Of a stretch of DNA of 32,145 nt, positions 1-7,675 are shown piece after piece; position 1 is the stretch's first letter; each line of letters begins with the position of its first letter. Made by a program: the position numbers and the translations under genes. The DNA lies in NCBI RefSeq assembly GCF_001646665.1, contig NZ_LWBU01000158.1:296437-328581 (forward strand). The letters are read 5' to 3'. The DNA is from Streptomyces noursei (GTDB lineage Bacteria > Actinomycetota > Actinomycetes > Streptomycetales > Streptomycetaceae). The notes beneath the pieces are model-generated. The model made no database searches. It had not been told where the DNA came from and saw only the letters and a program-made list of their open reading frames with translations.

Positions 1-2
1 CC

Positions 3-281
3 GCCGCCCGCCACGTCGGCCTCGTCTCCCTGCTGATCACCGCCGTGGTCTACGACCTGCTGCTCGCGCCCTTCACCGTGCCGCTGATCATGGCGCTCGC
101 CAGACGCGCCGAGAACGATCCCCTCGCCGAGTCCACCGGCGCCGGCACCGACGTCGCCTCGGGCTTCCTGGCGAACGGCACCGGCCTCAGGATCGGCGAA
201 CAGCGCGGCGTACTGCGCATGAGGGCCGCCCGCAACCGGGCGGCGCGGGCCGGACGCATCAAGGGCGTCAAGCGACTGTGA
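3..281 (+). CDS. mreD: Rod shape-determining protein MreD, C-terminal part (cut by window edge)
   Basis: The frame is open from the first bases and ends in TGA at 279-281, so only about the last 92 codons are present. The visible part holds one hydrophobic segment (VSLLITAVVYDLLLAPFTVPL) followed by a polar, arginine-rich cytoplasmic tail ending in KGVKRL. The sequence alone is not diagnostic. The call rests on position: in Streptomyces mreB-mreC-mreD precede a PBP2 gene and a rodA-like gene, exactly what follows here after a 19-nt gap. MreD is an integral membrane component of the Mre complex, which in Streptomyces acts mainly in spore wall synthesis. Confidence 0.8.
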   Translation, partial: AARHVGLVSLLITAVVYDLLLAPFTVPLIMALARRAENDPLAESTGAGTDVASGFLANGTGLRIGEQRGVLRMRAARNRAARAGRIKGVKRL

Positions 282-300
282 CCCAGGGGGCAACCGCGTC

Positions 301-2490
301 ATGAGCAACATCCCCGAGACCGGGCGGACCCCCCGGGTCCAGATCCGCCTCATCGTCATCCAGGTCCTGGTCTTCTCCCTGCTCCTCACCCTCGGCGGCC
401 GCCTCTGGTACCTCCAGATCCGGCAGGGCAAGGAGTACACCGACGAGGCGAAGAACAACCACGTCCAGCAGGTCGTCCAGCCCGCAGTGCGCGGCGCCAT
501 CCTCGACGCCCGGGGCGTGCCGCTCGCCGACAACGAGACCCGCCTCGTCGTCTCCGCGTCCCGCACCGAACTGCTGAAGATGAAGGACGACGGCAAGGGC
601 GTCCTCACCCGGCTGGCCGGGGTCCTGGGCATGAAGCCCAAGGAGGTCATGGACAAGATCCGCCTCTGCGACTCCAAGACCCCCCAGCCCTGCTGGAACG
701 GCTCGCCCTTCCAGCCCATCCCGGTCACCGCCGAGGCCACCACCCAGCAGGCGCTCCAGATCCGCGAACGCGCCGAGGACTTCCCCGGCATCACCGCCGA
801 ACCCACCGCCGTGCGCCGCTACACCGCTCCCGGCGGCGCCCGCGCGGCACAGGTCCTCGGCTACCTCTCGCCCGTCACCGACGAGGAGATCGAGAAGGCC
901 AAGGACTCCGACTCGCCGTTCCTCCGCTCCGACCAGGTCGGCCGCTCCGGCCTGGAGCGCACGTACGACAAGGCGCTGCGCGGAAAGGCGGGCGTCACCC
1001 GGTACGAGGTCGACAACCTCGGCCGCGTCCTCGGTGAGGCGGAGAGCGACCCGGGCAGGCCCGGTTCCACGGTCGTCACCAGCATCGACGCCCGGGTCCA
1101 GGCCGTCGCCGAGTACGAGCTGCAGGCGGCGATGAAGGCCGTCCGCAAGGAGACGGACAAGATCACCGGCCGTCCGTACAAGGCCGACGCGGGCGCCGTC
1201 GTCGTCATGGAGTCCAAGACCGGCCGGGTCGTCGCCATGGCGTCCCAGCCCGACTACGACCCCAACGCCTGGGTCGGCGGCATCTCCGGCAAGGAGTACG
1301 CCAAGCTCACCGGCAAGAACTCCAACTACCCCCTGCTCAACCGGGCCATCCAGGGCCAGGCACCGGCAGGCTCCATCTTCAAGGTGGTCTCCGCGAGCGC
1401 CGCCGTCCGCGCCGGCTACCCCTTCGACGGCAGCTACAACTGCAGCAGCTCCTACAGCCTCGGCGGCCGCAGCTTCGCCAACTTCGAGTCCAAGGGGCAC
1501 GGCCCCATCTCCCTCGGCGAGGCCCTGAAGTTCTCCTGCAACACCGTCTTCTACGCCCTCGGCCACAAGGAGTGGCAGCGCGACGGCGGCCTCAAGCCCA
1601 ACAAGAACGCCCACGACTGGTTCTACCGGACCGCCCGTGAGTTCGGCCTGGGCTCCGAGACCGGCATCGACCTGCCCAACGAGGTCAAGGGCCGTATCCC
1701 CGACCGCCAGTGGAAGCAGGCGTTCTGGGAGGCCAACAAGGACTCCTGGTGCAAGCAGGGCAAGAAGGGCGGCAGCTACGTCGAGCAGATCGCCTTCGAG
1801 AGCTGCCTCGAAGGCAACCAGCTGAAGGCCTTCGACAGCATCAACTACGCCATCGGCCAGGGCGACGTCCTCGTCACCCCCATCCAGATGGCCACCGCCT
1901 ACGCCGCCATCAGCAACGGCGGCACCCTCTTCAACCCCACCATCGGCAAGGCCGTCATCAGCCCCGACGGCAAGAAGGTCGAGGAGATCAAGCCCCGGCC
2001 CGACGGCCGGCTGCCGGTCGACGCCCAGACCATCAGCGACCTCGACAAGGGCCTGCGGTCCGTCGTCGAGCCCGGCGGCACCGCCGCCTGGCGGTTCGGC
2101 GGCTGGCCCCAGGACAAGATCCCGATGCGGGCCAAGACCGGCACCGCCCAGGTCTACGGCAAGCAGACCACCTCCTGGTTCGCCACCTACACCGACGACT
2201 TCACCATCGTCATGACGATCTCCCAGGGCGGTACCGGCTCCGGCGCCTCAGGCCCCGCCGTGCGCAACATCTACGACGCCCTCTACGGCCTCGACGACGC
2301 CGGTAACCAGGACCTCAAGCGTGCCCTGCTGCCCAAGCCGCAGACGGCACTGCCCAAGGTCCAGCCGGACGGCTCCATCGAGGCCCCCACCGTCAAGCCG
2401 TACGACCCCGACTCCCAGAAGGTCGACCCGGCCCGGCAGGGCGAGGGAGAGCAGCAGCTGGCCGGCCCGCCCCCGGCCTGGAGGGACTGA
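301..2490 (+). CDS. mrdA: Penicillin-binding protein 2 (class B transpeptidase)
   Basis: The 729-residue product cross-links peptidoglycan together with the SEDS glycosyltransferase encoded next. A short cytoplasmic N-terminus is followed by a single membrane anchor at about residues 15-37, then a PBP dimerisation region (about 55-260) and a transpeptidase domain. The catalytic motifs are intact: S358-IFK, the SCN motif at about 412-414, and KTGT at 612-615. The C-terminal tail after about residue 670 is proline-rich and probably disordered. The ATG at 301 follows a GGGGG stretch at a usable distance. The gene starts 19 nt after mreD and is followed by rodA within 6 nt, so mreD-mrdA-rodA are probably co-transcribed. 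The length is typical for the Streptomyces protein. Confidence 0.95.
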   Translation: MSNIPETGRTPRVQIRLIVIQVLVFSLLLTLGGRLWYLQIRQGKEYTDEAKNNHVQQVVQPAVRGAILDARGVPLADNETRLVVSASRTELLKMKDDGKGVLTRLAGVLGMKPKEVMDKIRLCDSKTPQPCWNGSPFQPIPVTAEATTQQALQIRERAEDFPGITAEPTAVRRYTAPGGARAAQVLGYLSPVTDEEIEKAKDSDSPFLRSDQVGRSGLERTYDKALRGKAGVTRYEVDNLGRVLGEAESDPGRPGSTVVTSIDARVQAVAEYELQAAMKAVRKETDKITGRPYKADAGAVVVMESKTGRVVAMASQPDYDPNAWVGGISGKEYAKLTGKNSNYPLLNRAIQGQAPAGSIFKVVSASAAVRAGYPFDGSYNCSSSYSLGGRSFANFESKGHGPISLGEALKFSCNTVFYALGHKEWQRDGGLKPNKNAHDWFYRTAREFGLGSETGIDLPNEVKGRIPDRQWKQAFWEANKDSWCKQGKKGGSYVEQIAFESCLEGNQLKAFDSINYAIGQGDVLVTPIQMATAYAAISNGGTLFNPTIGKAVISPDGKKVEEIKPRPDGRLPVDAQTISDLDKGLRSVVEPGGTAAWRFGGWPQDKIPMRAKTGTAQVYGKQTTSWFATYTDDFTIVMTISQGGTGSGASGPAVRNIYDALYGLDDAGNQDLKRALLPKPQTALPKVQPDGSIEAPTVKPYDPDSQKVDPARQGEGEQQLAGPPPAWRD

Positions 2491-2496
2491 CCCGCG

Positions 2497-3696
2497 ATGG
2501 CCGGAACGAACAACTTCTCCGTCTCCCGCTACGCGCCCGACCGCGGCGCCTGGGGCAGGCTCACCGCCCGCGACTCGATGGCACGCCGGCTCGACTGGCC
2601 GCTGCTGTTCTCCTCGATCGCGCTGTCGTTCATCGGCGCGCTGCTCGTGTGGTCCGCGACCCGCAACCGCACCGAACTCACCGACGGCGACCCGTACGCC
2701 TTCCTCTTCCGCCACGTCCTCAACACCGGCATCGGCTTCGCCCTGATGGTCGGCACGATCTGGCTGGGCCACCGCACCCTGCGCGGCGCGGTCCCCGTCC
2801 TGTACGGCATCTCCGTCGTCCTCGTCCTGTTGGTCCTCACCCCGCTCGGCGCCACCATCAACGGCGCGCACGCCTGGATCGTCATCGGCGGCGGCTTCTC
2901 GCTCCAGCCCTCCGAGTTCGTGAAGATCACGATCATCCTGGGCATGGCGATGCTGCTGGCCGCCAAGGTCGACGCGGGCGACCAGCTCCACCCCGACCAC
3001 AGCACGGTCGCCAAGTCCCTCGGCCTCGCCGTCCTGCCGATGGCCATCGTCATGCTGATGCCCGACCTCGGCTCCGTCATGGTCATGGTCGTCATCGTGC
3101 TCGGCGTCCTGCTCGCCTCCGGCGCCTCCAACCGGTGGATCTTCGGCCTCATCGGTGCGGGCGTCATCGGCGCCGTGCTCGTCGCCGCGCTCGGCGTCCT
3201 CGACCAGTACCAGATCAACCGGTTCGCCGCCTTCGCCAACCCCGAGCTCGACCCGGCCGGCGCCGGCTACAACACCAACCAGGCACGCATCGCCATCGGA
3301 TCCGGCGGCCTGTACGGGGCCGGACTGTTCAACGGCCACCAGACCACCGGCCAGTTCGTCCCCGAACAGCAGACCGACTTCATCTTCACCGTCGCCGGCG
3401 AGGAACTCGGCTTCATCGGCGGCGTAACGATCATCGCGCTCCTCGGCGTGGTCCTCTGGCGCGCCTGCCGCATCGCCCGCGAGACCACCGAGCTGTACGG
3501 CACGATCGTCGCCGCCGGGATCATCGCCTGGTTCGCCTTCCAGTCCTTCGAGAACATCGGCATGACCCTCGGCATCATGCCGGTCGCCGGCCTGCCGCTG
3601 CCGTTCGTGTCGTACGGCGGATCGTCCATGTTCGCGGTCTGGGTCGCGATCGGACTGCTCCAGTCGATCAGGGTGCAACGACCACTCACCGCGTAG
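2497..3696 (+). CDS. rodA: SEDS-family peptidoglycan glycosyltransferase RodA (FtsW/RodA/SpoVE type, Streptomyces Sfr)
   Basis: This 399-residue polytopic membrane protein polymerises glycan strands from lipid II and pairs with the class B PBP encoded upstream. About ten hydrophobic segments are visible after a 35-residue polar N-terminus. The family signature lies near the C-terminus: ENIGMTLGIMPVAGLPLPF followed by VSYGGSSM. A GGAGGGA ribosome binding site lies within the end of mrdA, and the ATG is 6 nt past its stop, so translation is probably coupled. In S. coelicolor the gene in this position is called sfr. The shape operon appears to end here, because the next gene has its own promoter-like element. 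Confidence 0.95.
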   Translation: MAGTNNFSVSRYAPDRGAWGRLTARDSMARRLDWPLLFSSIALSFIGALLVWSATRNRTELTDGDPYAFLFRHVLNTGIGFALMVGTIWLGHRTLRGAVPVLYGISVVLVLLVLTPLGATINGAHAWIVIGGGFSLQPSEFVKITIILGMAMLLAAKVDAGDQLHPDHSTVAKSLGLAVLPMAIVMLMPDLGSVMVMVVIVLGVLLASGASNRWIFGLIGAGVIGAVLVAALGVLDQYQINRFAAFANPELDPAGAGYNTNQARIAIGSGGLYGAGLFNGHQTTGQFVPEQQTDFIFTVAGEELGFIGGVTIIALLGVVLWRACRIARETTELYGTIVAAGIIAWFAFQSFENIGMTLGIMPVAGLPLPFVSYGGSSMFAVWVAIGLLQSIRVQRPLTA

Positions 3697-3725
3697 ACCG
3701 CATGAAACGGCCGGTCGGGGGCACT

Positions 3726-3731
3726 TAGTTT
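3726..3731 (+). promoter_or_regulatory. -10-like hexamer for a probable leaderless transcript
   Basis: TAGTTT (TANNNT class) ends 3 nt before the ATG at 3735 and 6 nt before the in-frame ATG at 3738. A start of transcription 6-7 nt after the hexamer would fall on the second ATG. No purine-rich ribosome binding site lies between rodA and this gene. No convincing -35 box is visible (GAAACG at 3704-3709). Confidence 0.4.
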
Positions 3732-3734
3732 CGA

Positions 3735-5243
3735 ATGATGGCGCACGCGAAACGCGAGATCGAGCGGAAGTACGAAGCCGACCCCGGCACCCGGCTCCCG
3801 GACCTCACCGGTGTGAGCGGCGTAGCGGAGGTCCTCGACAAGGGCGTCAGCGAACTGGACGCCGTCTACTACGACACCGAGGACCTCCGCCTCGCCGCGG
3901 CGTCCATCACCCTGCGCCGCCGCACCGGCGGCAAGGACGCCGGCTGGCACCTGAAACTGCCGGTCGCCCCCGGGGAGCGGGACGAACTGCACGCCCCGCT
4001 GGAGGACGACGTGCCCGCCCCCCTGGCCGGCCTCGTCCGCGCCAGGACCCGCGGCGCCCCCCTCGTCCCGCTGGTCCGGCTGAGGTCACGCCGCGACGTG
4101 CGCCACCTCGTCGACGGCGACGGCGCCCTCCTCGCCGAGGCCAGCACCGACACCGTCCGCGCCGAACGCCTCACCGGCGGGGACACCGGCACCGTCGAGT
4201 GGACCGAGATCGAGGTGGAGCTCGCCGACGGCGGCGACCCCGCCTTCCTCGACACCGTCGGCAAGCGGCTCCGCAAGAAGGGCCTCAAGCCCTCCGGTAC
4301 GCCCTCCAAGCTCGCCAAGGCACTCCGGGACACCGGATGGCGACCGGCCGAGCCCCCCGAGGAGGACGGCACCGCCGGCGGCCGCGTCCTCGCCCACCTG
4401 CGCAAACACACCGGTGAGCTGGTCACCCACGACGCCGCCGTACGCCGCGACCTGCCCGACTCCGTCCACCGGATGCGCGTCGCCACCCGCCGTCTGCGCA
4501 GCGCCTTCCGCACGTACAAGAAGGTCCTCGACCCCGCCGTCACCGGACCCGTCGCCGACGAGCTGAAGTGGCTCGCCCACGAGCTCGGCGTCGACCGCGA
4601 CCAGGAGGTCCTCGCCGAGCGGCTCACCGCCCGCATCGACGCGCTGCCCGTCACCCTCCTCCTCGGACCCGTCCGCAGCCGGCTGCGCGCCTGGGACGCC
4701 GCCGGCCGGACCGGGTCGCGCGGCCGCACCCTCGCCGCCCTCGACAGCGACCGCTACACCGCCCTCCTGGACTCCCTCGACGCCCTGCTCGCCGACCCAC
4801 CGCTGCGCCCCGCCGCCCGTAAGGACGCGGACGCCGTGCTGGCCCGCGCGATCCGCAAGGAACACGCCCGGCTCTCCGCCCGCGTCGACCGCGCGCTCGC
4901 CCTCCCCGCCGGCCACGACCGCGACGTCGCCCTGCACGAGGCCCGCAAGGCCGCCAAGCGCGCCCGGTACGCCGGCGAGACGGCCGTCCCGGTGCTGGGC
5001 GGACCCGCGCGCCGGTTCGTCAAGCGGGTCAAGGCCGTGCAGAAGGTCCTCGGCGACCACCAGGACAGCGTCGTCGCCCGCGCCACCCTCCGCGACCTCG
5101 CCATCCAGGCCCACCTCTCCGGCGAGACCGCCTTCACCTGGGGCCTGCTGTACGGCGAGGAGGAGGCGGGCGCGGCGGAGCGCGAGAGGGAGCTGCCCGG
5201 GGTGTGGGCCAGGGCCTCGGTGCCGGCCAAGCTGCGGAAGTGA
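3735..5243 (+). CDS. CYTH and CHAD domain-containing protein
   Basis: The 502-residue product joins an N-terminal CYTH domain (about 1-205) to a C-terminal CHAD domain (about 220-495). The CYTH signature EIERKYE (ExExK) is at residues 8-14, with further basic and acidic residues in strands such as LRRR and WTEIEVEL that form a triphosphate and metal binding tunnel in the family. The CHAD part shows repeated helices with conserved His and Arg/Lys, including SVHRMRVATRRLRSAFR and LHEARKAAKRARYA. CHAD domains bind inorganic polyphosphate; CYTH domains often hydrolyse triphosphate. The exact substrate is unknown. The start could be 3735 or 3738 (ATGATG). The gene lies between wall genes and a radical SAM gene with no obvious functional link. 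Confidence 0.9.
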   Translation: MMAHAKREIERKYEADPGTRLPDLTGVSGVAEVLDKGVSELDAVYYDTEDLRLAAASITLRRRTGGKDAGWHLKLPVAPGERDELHAPLEDDVPAPLAGLVRARTRGAPLVPLVRLRSRRDVRHLVDGDGALLAEASTDTVRAERLTGGDTGTVEWTEIEVELADGGDPAFLDTVGKRLRKKGLKPSGTPSKLAKALRDTGWRPAEPPEEDGTAGGRVLAHLRKHTGELVTHDAAVRRDLPDSVHRMRVATRRLRSAFRTYKKVLDPAVTGPVADELKWLAHELGVDRDQEVLAERLTARIDALPVTLLLGPVRSRLRAWDAAGRTGSRGRTLAALDSDRYTALLDSLDALLADPPLRPAARKDADAVLARAIRKEHARLSARVDRALALPAGHDRDVALHEARKAAKRARYAGETAVPVLGGPARRFVKRVKAVQKVLGDHQDSVVARATLRDLAIQAHLSGETAFTWGLLYGEEEAGAAERERELPGVWARASVPAKLRK

Positions 5244-5317
5244 CCGGCGGGCGTCCCGCCCCTCGTGCCGGAGCGCCGGCTCCCCGCCCACTTGGGGGCG
5301 CCGTGATCGTCGTCAGG

Positions 5318-5355
5318 AGGGCGACTCCGAGCGGGTTACGCTTGAGAGTCGCCCT
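5318..5355 (+). promoter_or_regulatory. Perfect 10-bp inverted repeat around a possible -10, upstream of the radical SAM gene
   Basis: AGGGCGACTC at 5318-5327 is matched exactly by its reverse complement GAGTCGCCCT at 5346-5355. The 18-nt spacer contains GGTTACGCT, a possible -10 (TACGCT at 5337-5342). This could be an operator overlapping a promoter or an mRNA leader hairpin. The start codon is 24 nt downstream. Confidence 0.5.
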
Positions 5356-5378
5356 GCCAGCTCACGAAGGTTCGCGAG

Positions 5379-7304
5379 ATGCCTGCCGAGTCCGTCTTCC
5401 CTCAGCTCGAAGCTCTGCTTCCGCATGTGCAGAAGCCGATCCAGTACGTCGGCGGTGAACTCAACTCCACGGTCAAGGAGTGGGACAACTGCGACGTGCG
5501 CTGGGCGCTCATGTACCCGGACGCCTACGAGGTCGGGCTGCCCAACCAGGGCGTCATGATCCTCTACGAGGTACTCAACGAGCGCGAGGGCGTCCTCGCC
5601 GAGCGCACGTACAGCGTGTGGCCCGACCTCGAGGCCCTGATGCGCGAGCACCGCGTGCCGCAGTTCACCGTGGACAGCCACCGGCCGGTCAAGGCGTTCG
5701 ACGTCTTCGGCCTGAGCTTCTCCACCGAGCTGGGCTACACCAACATGCTCACGGCGCTGGACCTCGCGGGCATCCCGCTGGAGTCCAGGGACCGCACGCT
5801 CGACGACCCGATCGTGCTCGCGGGCGGCCACGCGGCCTTCAACCCCGAGCCGATCGCCGACTTCATCGACGCCGCGATCATCGGTGACGGCGAGCAGGCC
5901 GTGCTCGACATGACCGGGATCATCCGCGCCTGGAAGGCCGAGGGCCGCCCCGGCGGCCGCGAGGAGGTCCTCCTCCGCCTCGCCAGGACCGGCTCCGTGT
6001 ACATCCCGGCGTTCTACGACGTCGAGTACCTCCCCGACGGCCGTATCGGCCGGGTCGTACCGAACAGGTCGGGCGTGCCGTGGCGGGTGTCCAAGCACAC
6101 CGTCATGGACCTCGACGAGTGGCCCTACCCCAAGCAGCCGCTCGTCCCGCTCGCCGAGACCGTCCACGAGCGGATGAGCGTGGAGATCTTCCGCGGCTGC
6201 ACCCGCGGCTGCCGTTTCTGCCAGGCCGGCATGATCACGCGCCCCGTGCGGGAGCGAAGCATCACCGGCATCGGCGACATGGTCGAGAAGGGTCTCAAGG
6301 CGACCGGCTTCGAGGAGGTCGGCCTGCTGTCGCTCTCCTCCGCCGACCACTCCGAGATCGGTGACATCGCCAAGGGCCTCGCCGACCGCTACGAGGACGA
6401 CAAGATCGGCCTGTCGCTGCCCTCCACCCGGGTGGACGCGTTCAACGTCGACCTCGCCAACGAGCTGACCAGGAACGGCCGCCGCTCCGGACTGACCTTC
6501 GCCCCCGAGGGCGGCTCCGAGCGGATGCGCAAGGTCATCAACAAGATGGTCTCGGAGGAGGACCTGATCCGCACCGTCGCCACCGCCTACGGCAACGGCT
6601 GGCGTCAGGTGAAGCTGTACTTCATGTGCGGTCTGCCCACCGAGACCGACGACGACGTCCTCCAGATCGCCGACATGGCGATGAACGTCATCCAGAAGGG
6701 CCGCGAGGTCTCCGGCCAGAACGACATCCGCTGCACCGTCTCCATCGGCGGGTTCGTGCCCAAGCCGCACACCCCCTTCCAGTGGGCCCCGCAGCTGTCC
6801 GCCGAGGAGACCGACGCCCGCCTGGAGAAGCTCCGCGACAAGATCCGCGGCGACAAGAAGTACGGCCGCTCCATCGGCTTCCGCTACCACGACGGCAAGC
6901 CCGGCATCGTCGAGGGCCTCCTCTCGCGCGGCGACCGCCGCGTCGGCGCCGTCATCCGCGCCGTCTACGAGGACGGCGGCCGCTTCGACGGCTGGCGCGA
7001 GCACTTCTCCTACGACCGCTGGATGGCCTGCGCCGAGAAGACGCTGCCCGCCTTCGGCGTGGACGTCGACTGGTACACCACCCGCGAGCGCACCTACGAG
7101 GAGGTCCTGCCCTGGGACCACCTGGACTCCGGTCTCGACAAGGACTGGCTCTGGGAGGACTGGCAGGACGCCCTCGACGAGACCGAGGTCGAGGACTGCC
7201 GCTGGACGCCGTGCTTCGACTGCGGCGTCTGCCCTGCCATGCAGACCGAGATTCAGGTCGGTCCTACGGGCAAGAAGCTGCTGCCGCTGACGGTCAAGAA
7301 GTAG
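5379..7304 (+). CDS. B12-binding radical SAM protein, TIGR03960 family (function unknown)
   Basis: The 641-residue product has an N-terminal B12-binding-like domain (about 25-220) and a central radical SAM domain. The [4Fe-4S] cluster cysteines are C274, C278 and C281 in RGCTRGCRFC. Typical downstream strands follow, including GLTFAPEGGSERMRKVINK. Near the C-terminus, CFDCGVCP supplies further cysteines that may bind a second cluster. The family is recurrently encoded beside, or fused to, the TIGR03936 protein found here at 10571-11395; its reaction is unknown. GAAGG lies 8 nt before the ATG. The last ~21 codons (from MQTEIQ) have a different codon feel (ATT, CCT, ACG) and appear to be supplied by the adjacent mobile element, which would have restored the C-terminus after integration. 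Confidence 0.9.
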   Translation: MPAESVFPQLEALLPHVQKPIQYVGGELNSTVKEWDNCDVRWALMYPDAYEVGLPNQGVMILYEVLNEREGVLAERTYSVWPDLEALMREHRVPQFTVDSHRPVKAFDVFGLSFSTELGYTNMLTALDLAGIPLESRDRTLDDPIVLAGGHAAFNPEPIADFIDAAIIGDGEQAVLDMTGIIRAWKAEGRPGGREEVLLRLARTGSVYIPAFYDVEYLPDGRIGRVVPNRSGVPWRVSKHTVMDLDEWPYPKQPLVPLAETVHERMSVEIFRGCTRGCRFCQAGMITRPVRERSITGIGDMVEKGLKATGFEEVGLLSLSSADHSEIGDIAKGLADRYEDDKIGLSLPSTRVDAFNVDLANELTRNGRRSGLTFAPEGGSERMRKVINKMVSEEDLIRTVATAYGNGWRQVKLYFMCGLPTETDDDVLQIADMAMNVIQKGREVSGQNDIRCTVSIGGFVPKPHTPFQWAPQLSAEETDARLEKLRDKIRGDKKYGRSIGFRYHDGKPGIVEGLLSRGDRRVGAVIRAVYEDGGRFDGWREHFSYDRWMACAEKTLPAFGVDVDWYTTRERTYEEVLPWDHLDSGLDKDWLWEDWQDALDETEVEDCRWTPCFDCGVCPAMQTEIQVGPTGKKLLPLTVKK

Positions 7305-7306
7305 GT

Positions 7307-7495
7307 GTGACCAGCGGCGATGTCATCCAGCGGATGGCTGAGGCGCTTGCCGACCTTCCCGAGGCGGGCCGTGCCGAAGCTCTGCGAGGGCTCGGCGCGA
7401 AGCAGCGCGAGCAGGCTCCCCGCCAGCAGCGGCGCACGCCGCTTGCCGCCCCTCGGCATGACTCGGACATCGTCTCGGCGGTCGAGTGGGTGTAG
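7307..7495 (+). CDS. Small hypothetical protein, possibly element-borne
   Basis: A 62-codon frame starts at GTG (7307), 2 nt after the stop of the radical SAM gene, and ends in TAG at 7493-7495. The predicted product begins MTSGDVIQRMAEALADLP, forms a probable amphipathic helix over residues 5-30, then becomes Gln/Arg-rich and ends DSDIVSAVEWV. I do not recognise a family. It has no clear ribosome binding site of its own, but translational coupling to the upstream stop is possible. It lies inside the inferred mobile element, so it may be cargo, a directionality factor candidate, or a chance frame. The codon bias is moderate, which weakens the case that it is real. Confidence 0.35.
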   Translation: MTSGDVIQRMAEALADLPEAGRAEALRGLGAKQREQAPRQQRRTPLAAPRHDSDIVSAVEWV

Positions 7496-7675
7496 GCGAA
7501 GAGAGGCGTTCGGACGATCTCGTCCGGGCGCCTCCCGGCGTTTCCGGCCAAGCTGCAGACGCACGGGACATCGCCCGGTCGGGCGTGGTCCAGCGTGGCC
7601 GTCGGCTCCGGAAGCAGGGGCATCCCCCGGGTCTGGCCGGCCGAGCGCCCGGAGATGTCTGTCCCCACTCCCTCC

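Noticed and set aside
268..1614. Minus-strand open frame opposite mrdA
   Set aside because: The translation is Gly/Ala/Val/Asp-rich without motifs and opposes a gene with intact catalytic motifs.
7496..7675. Search for a gene in the gap between the small ORF and the integrase end
   Set aside because: No frame with credible codon bias, start and ribosome binding site was seen; no tRNA or clear terminator either.
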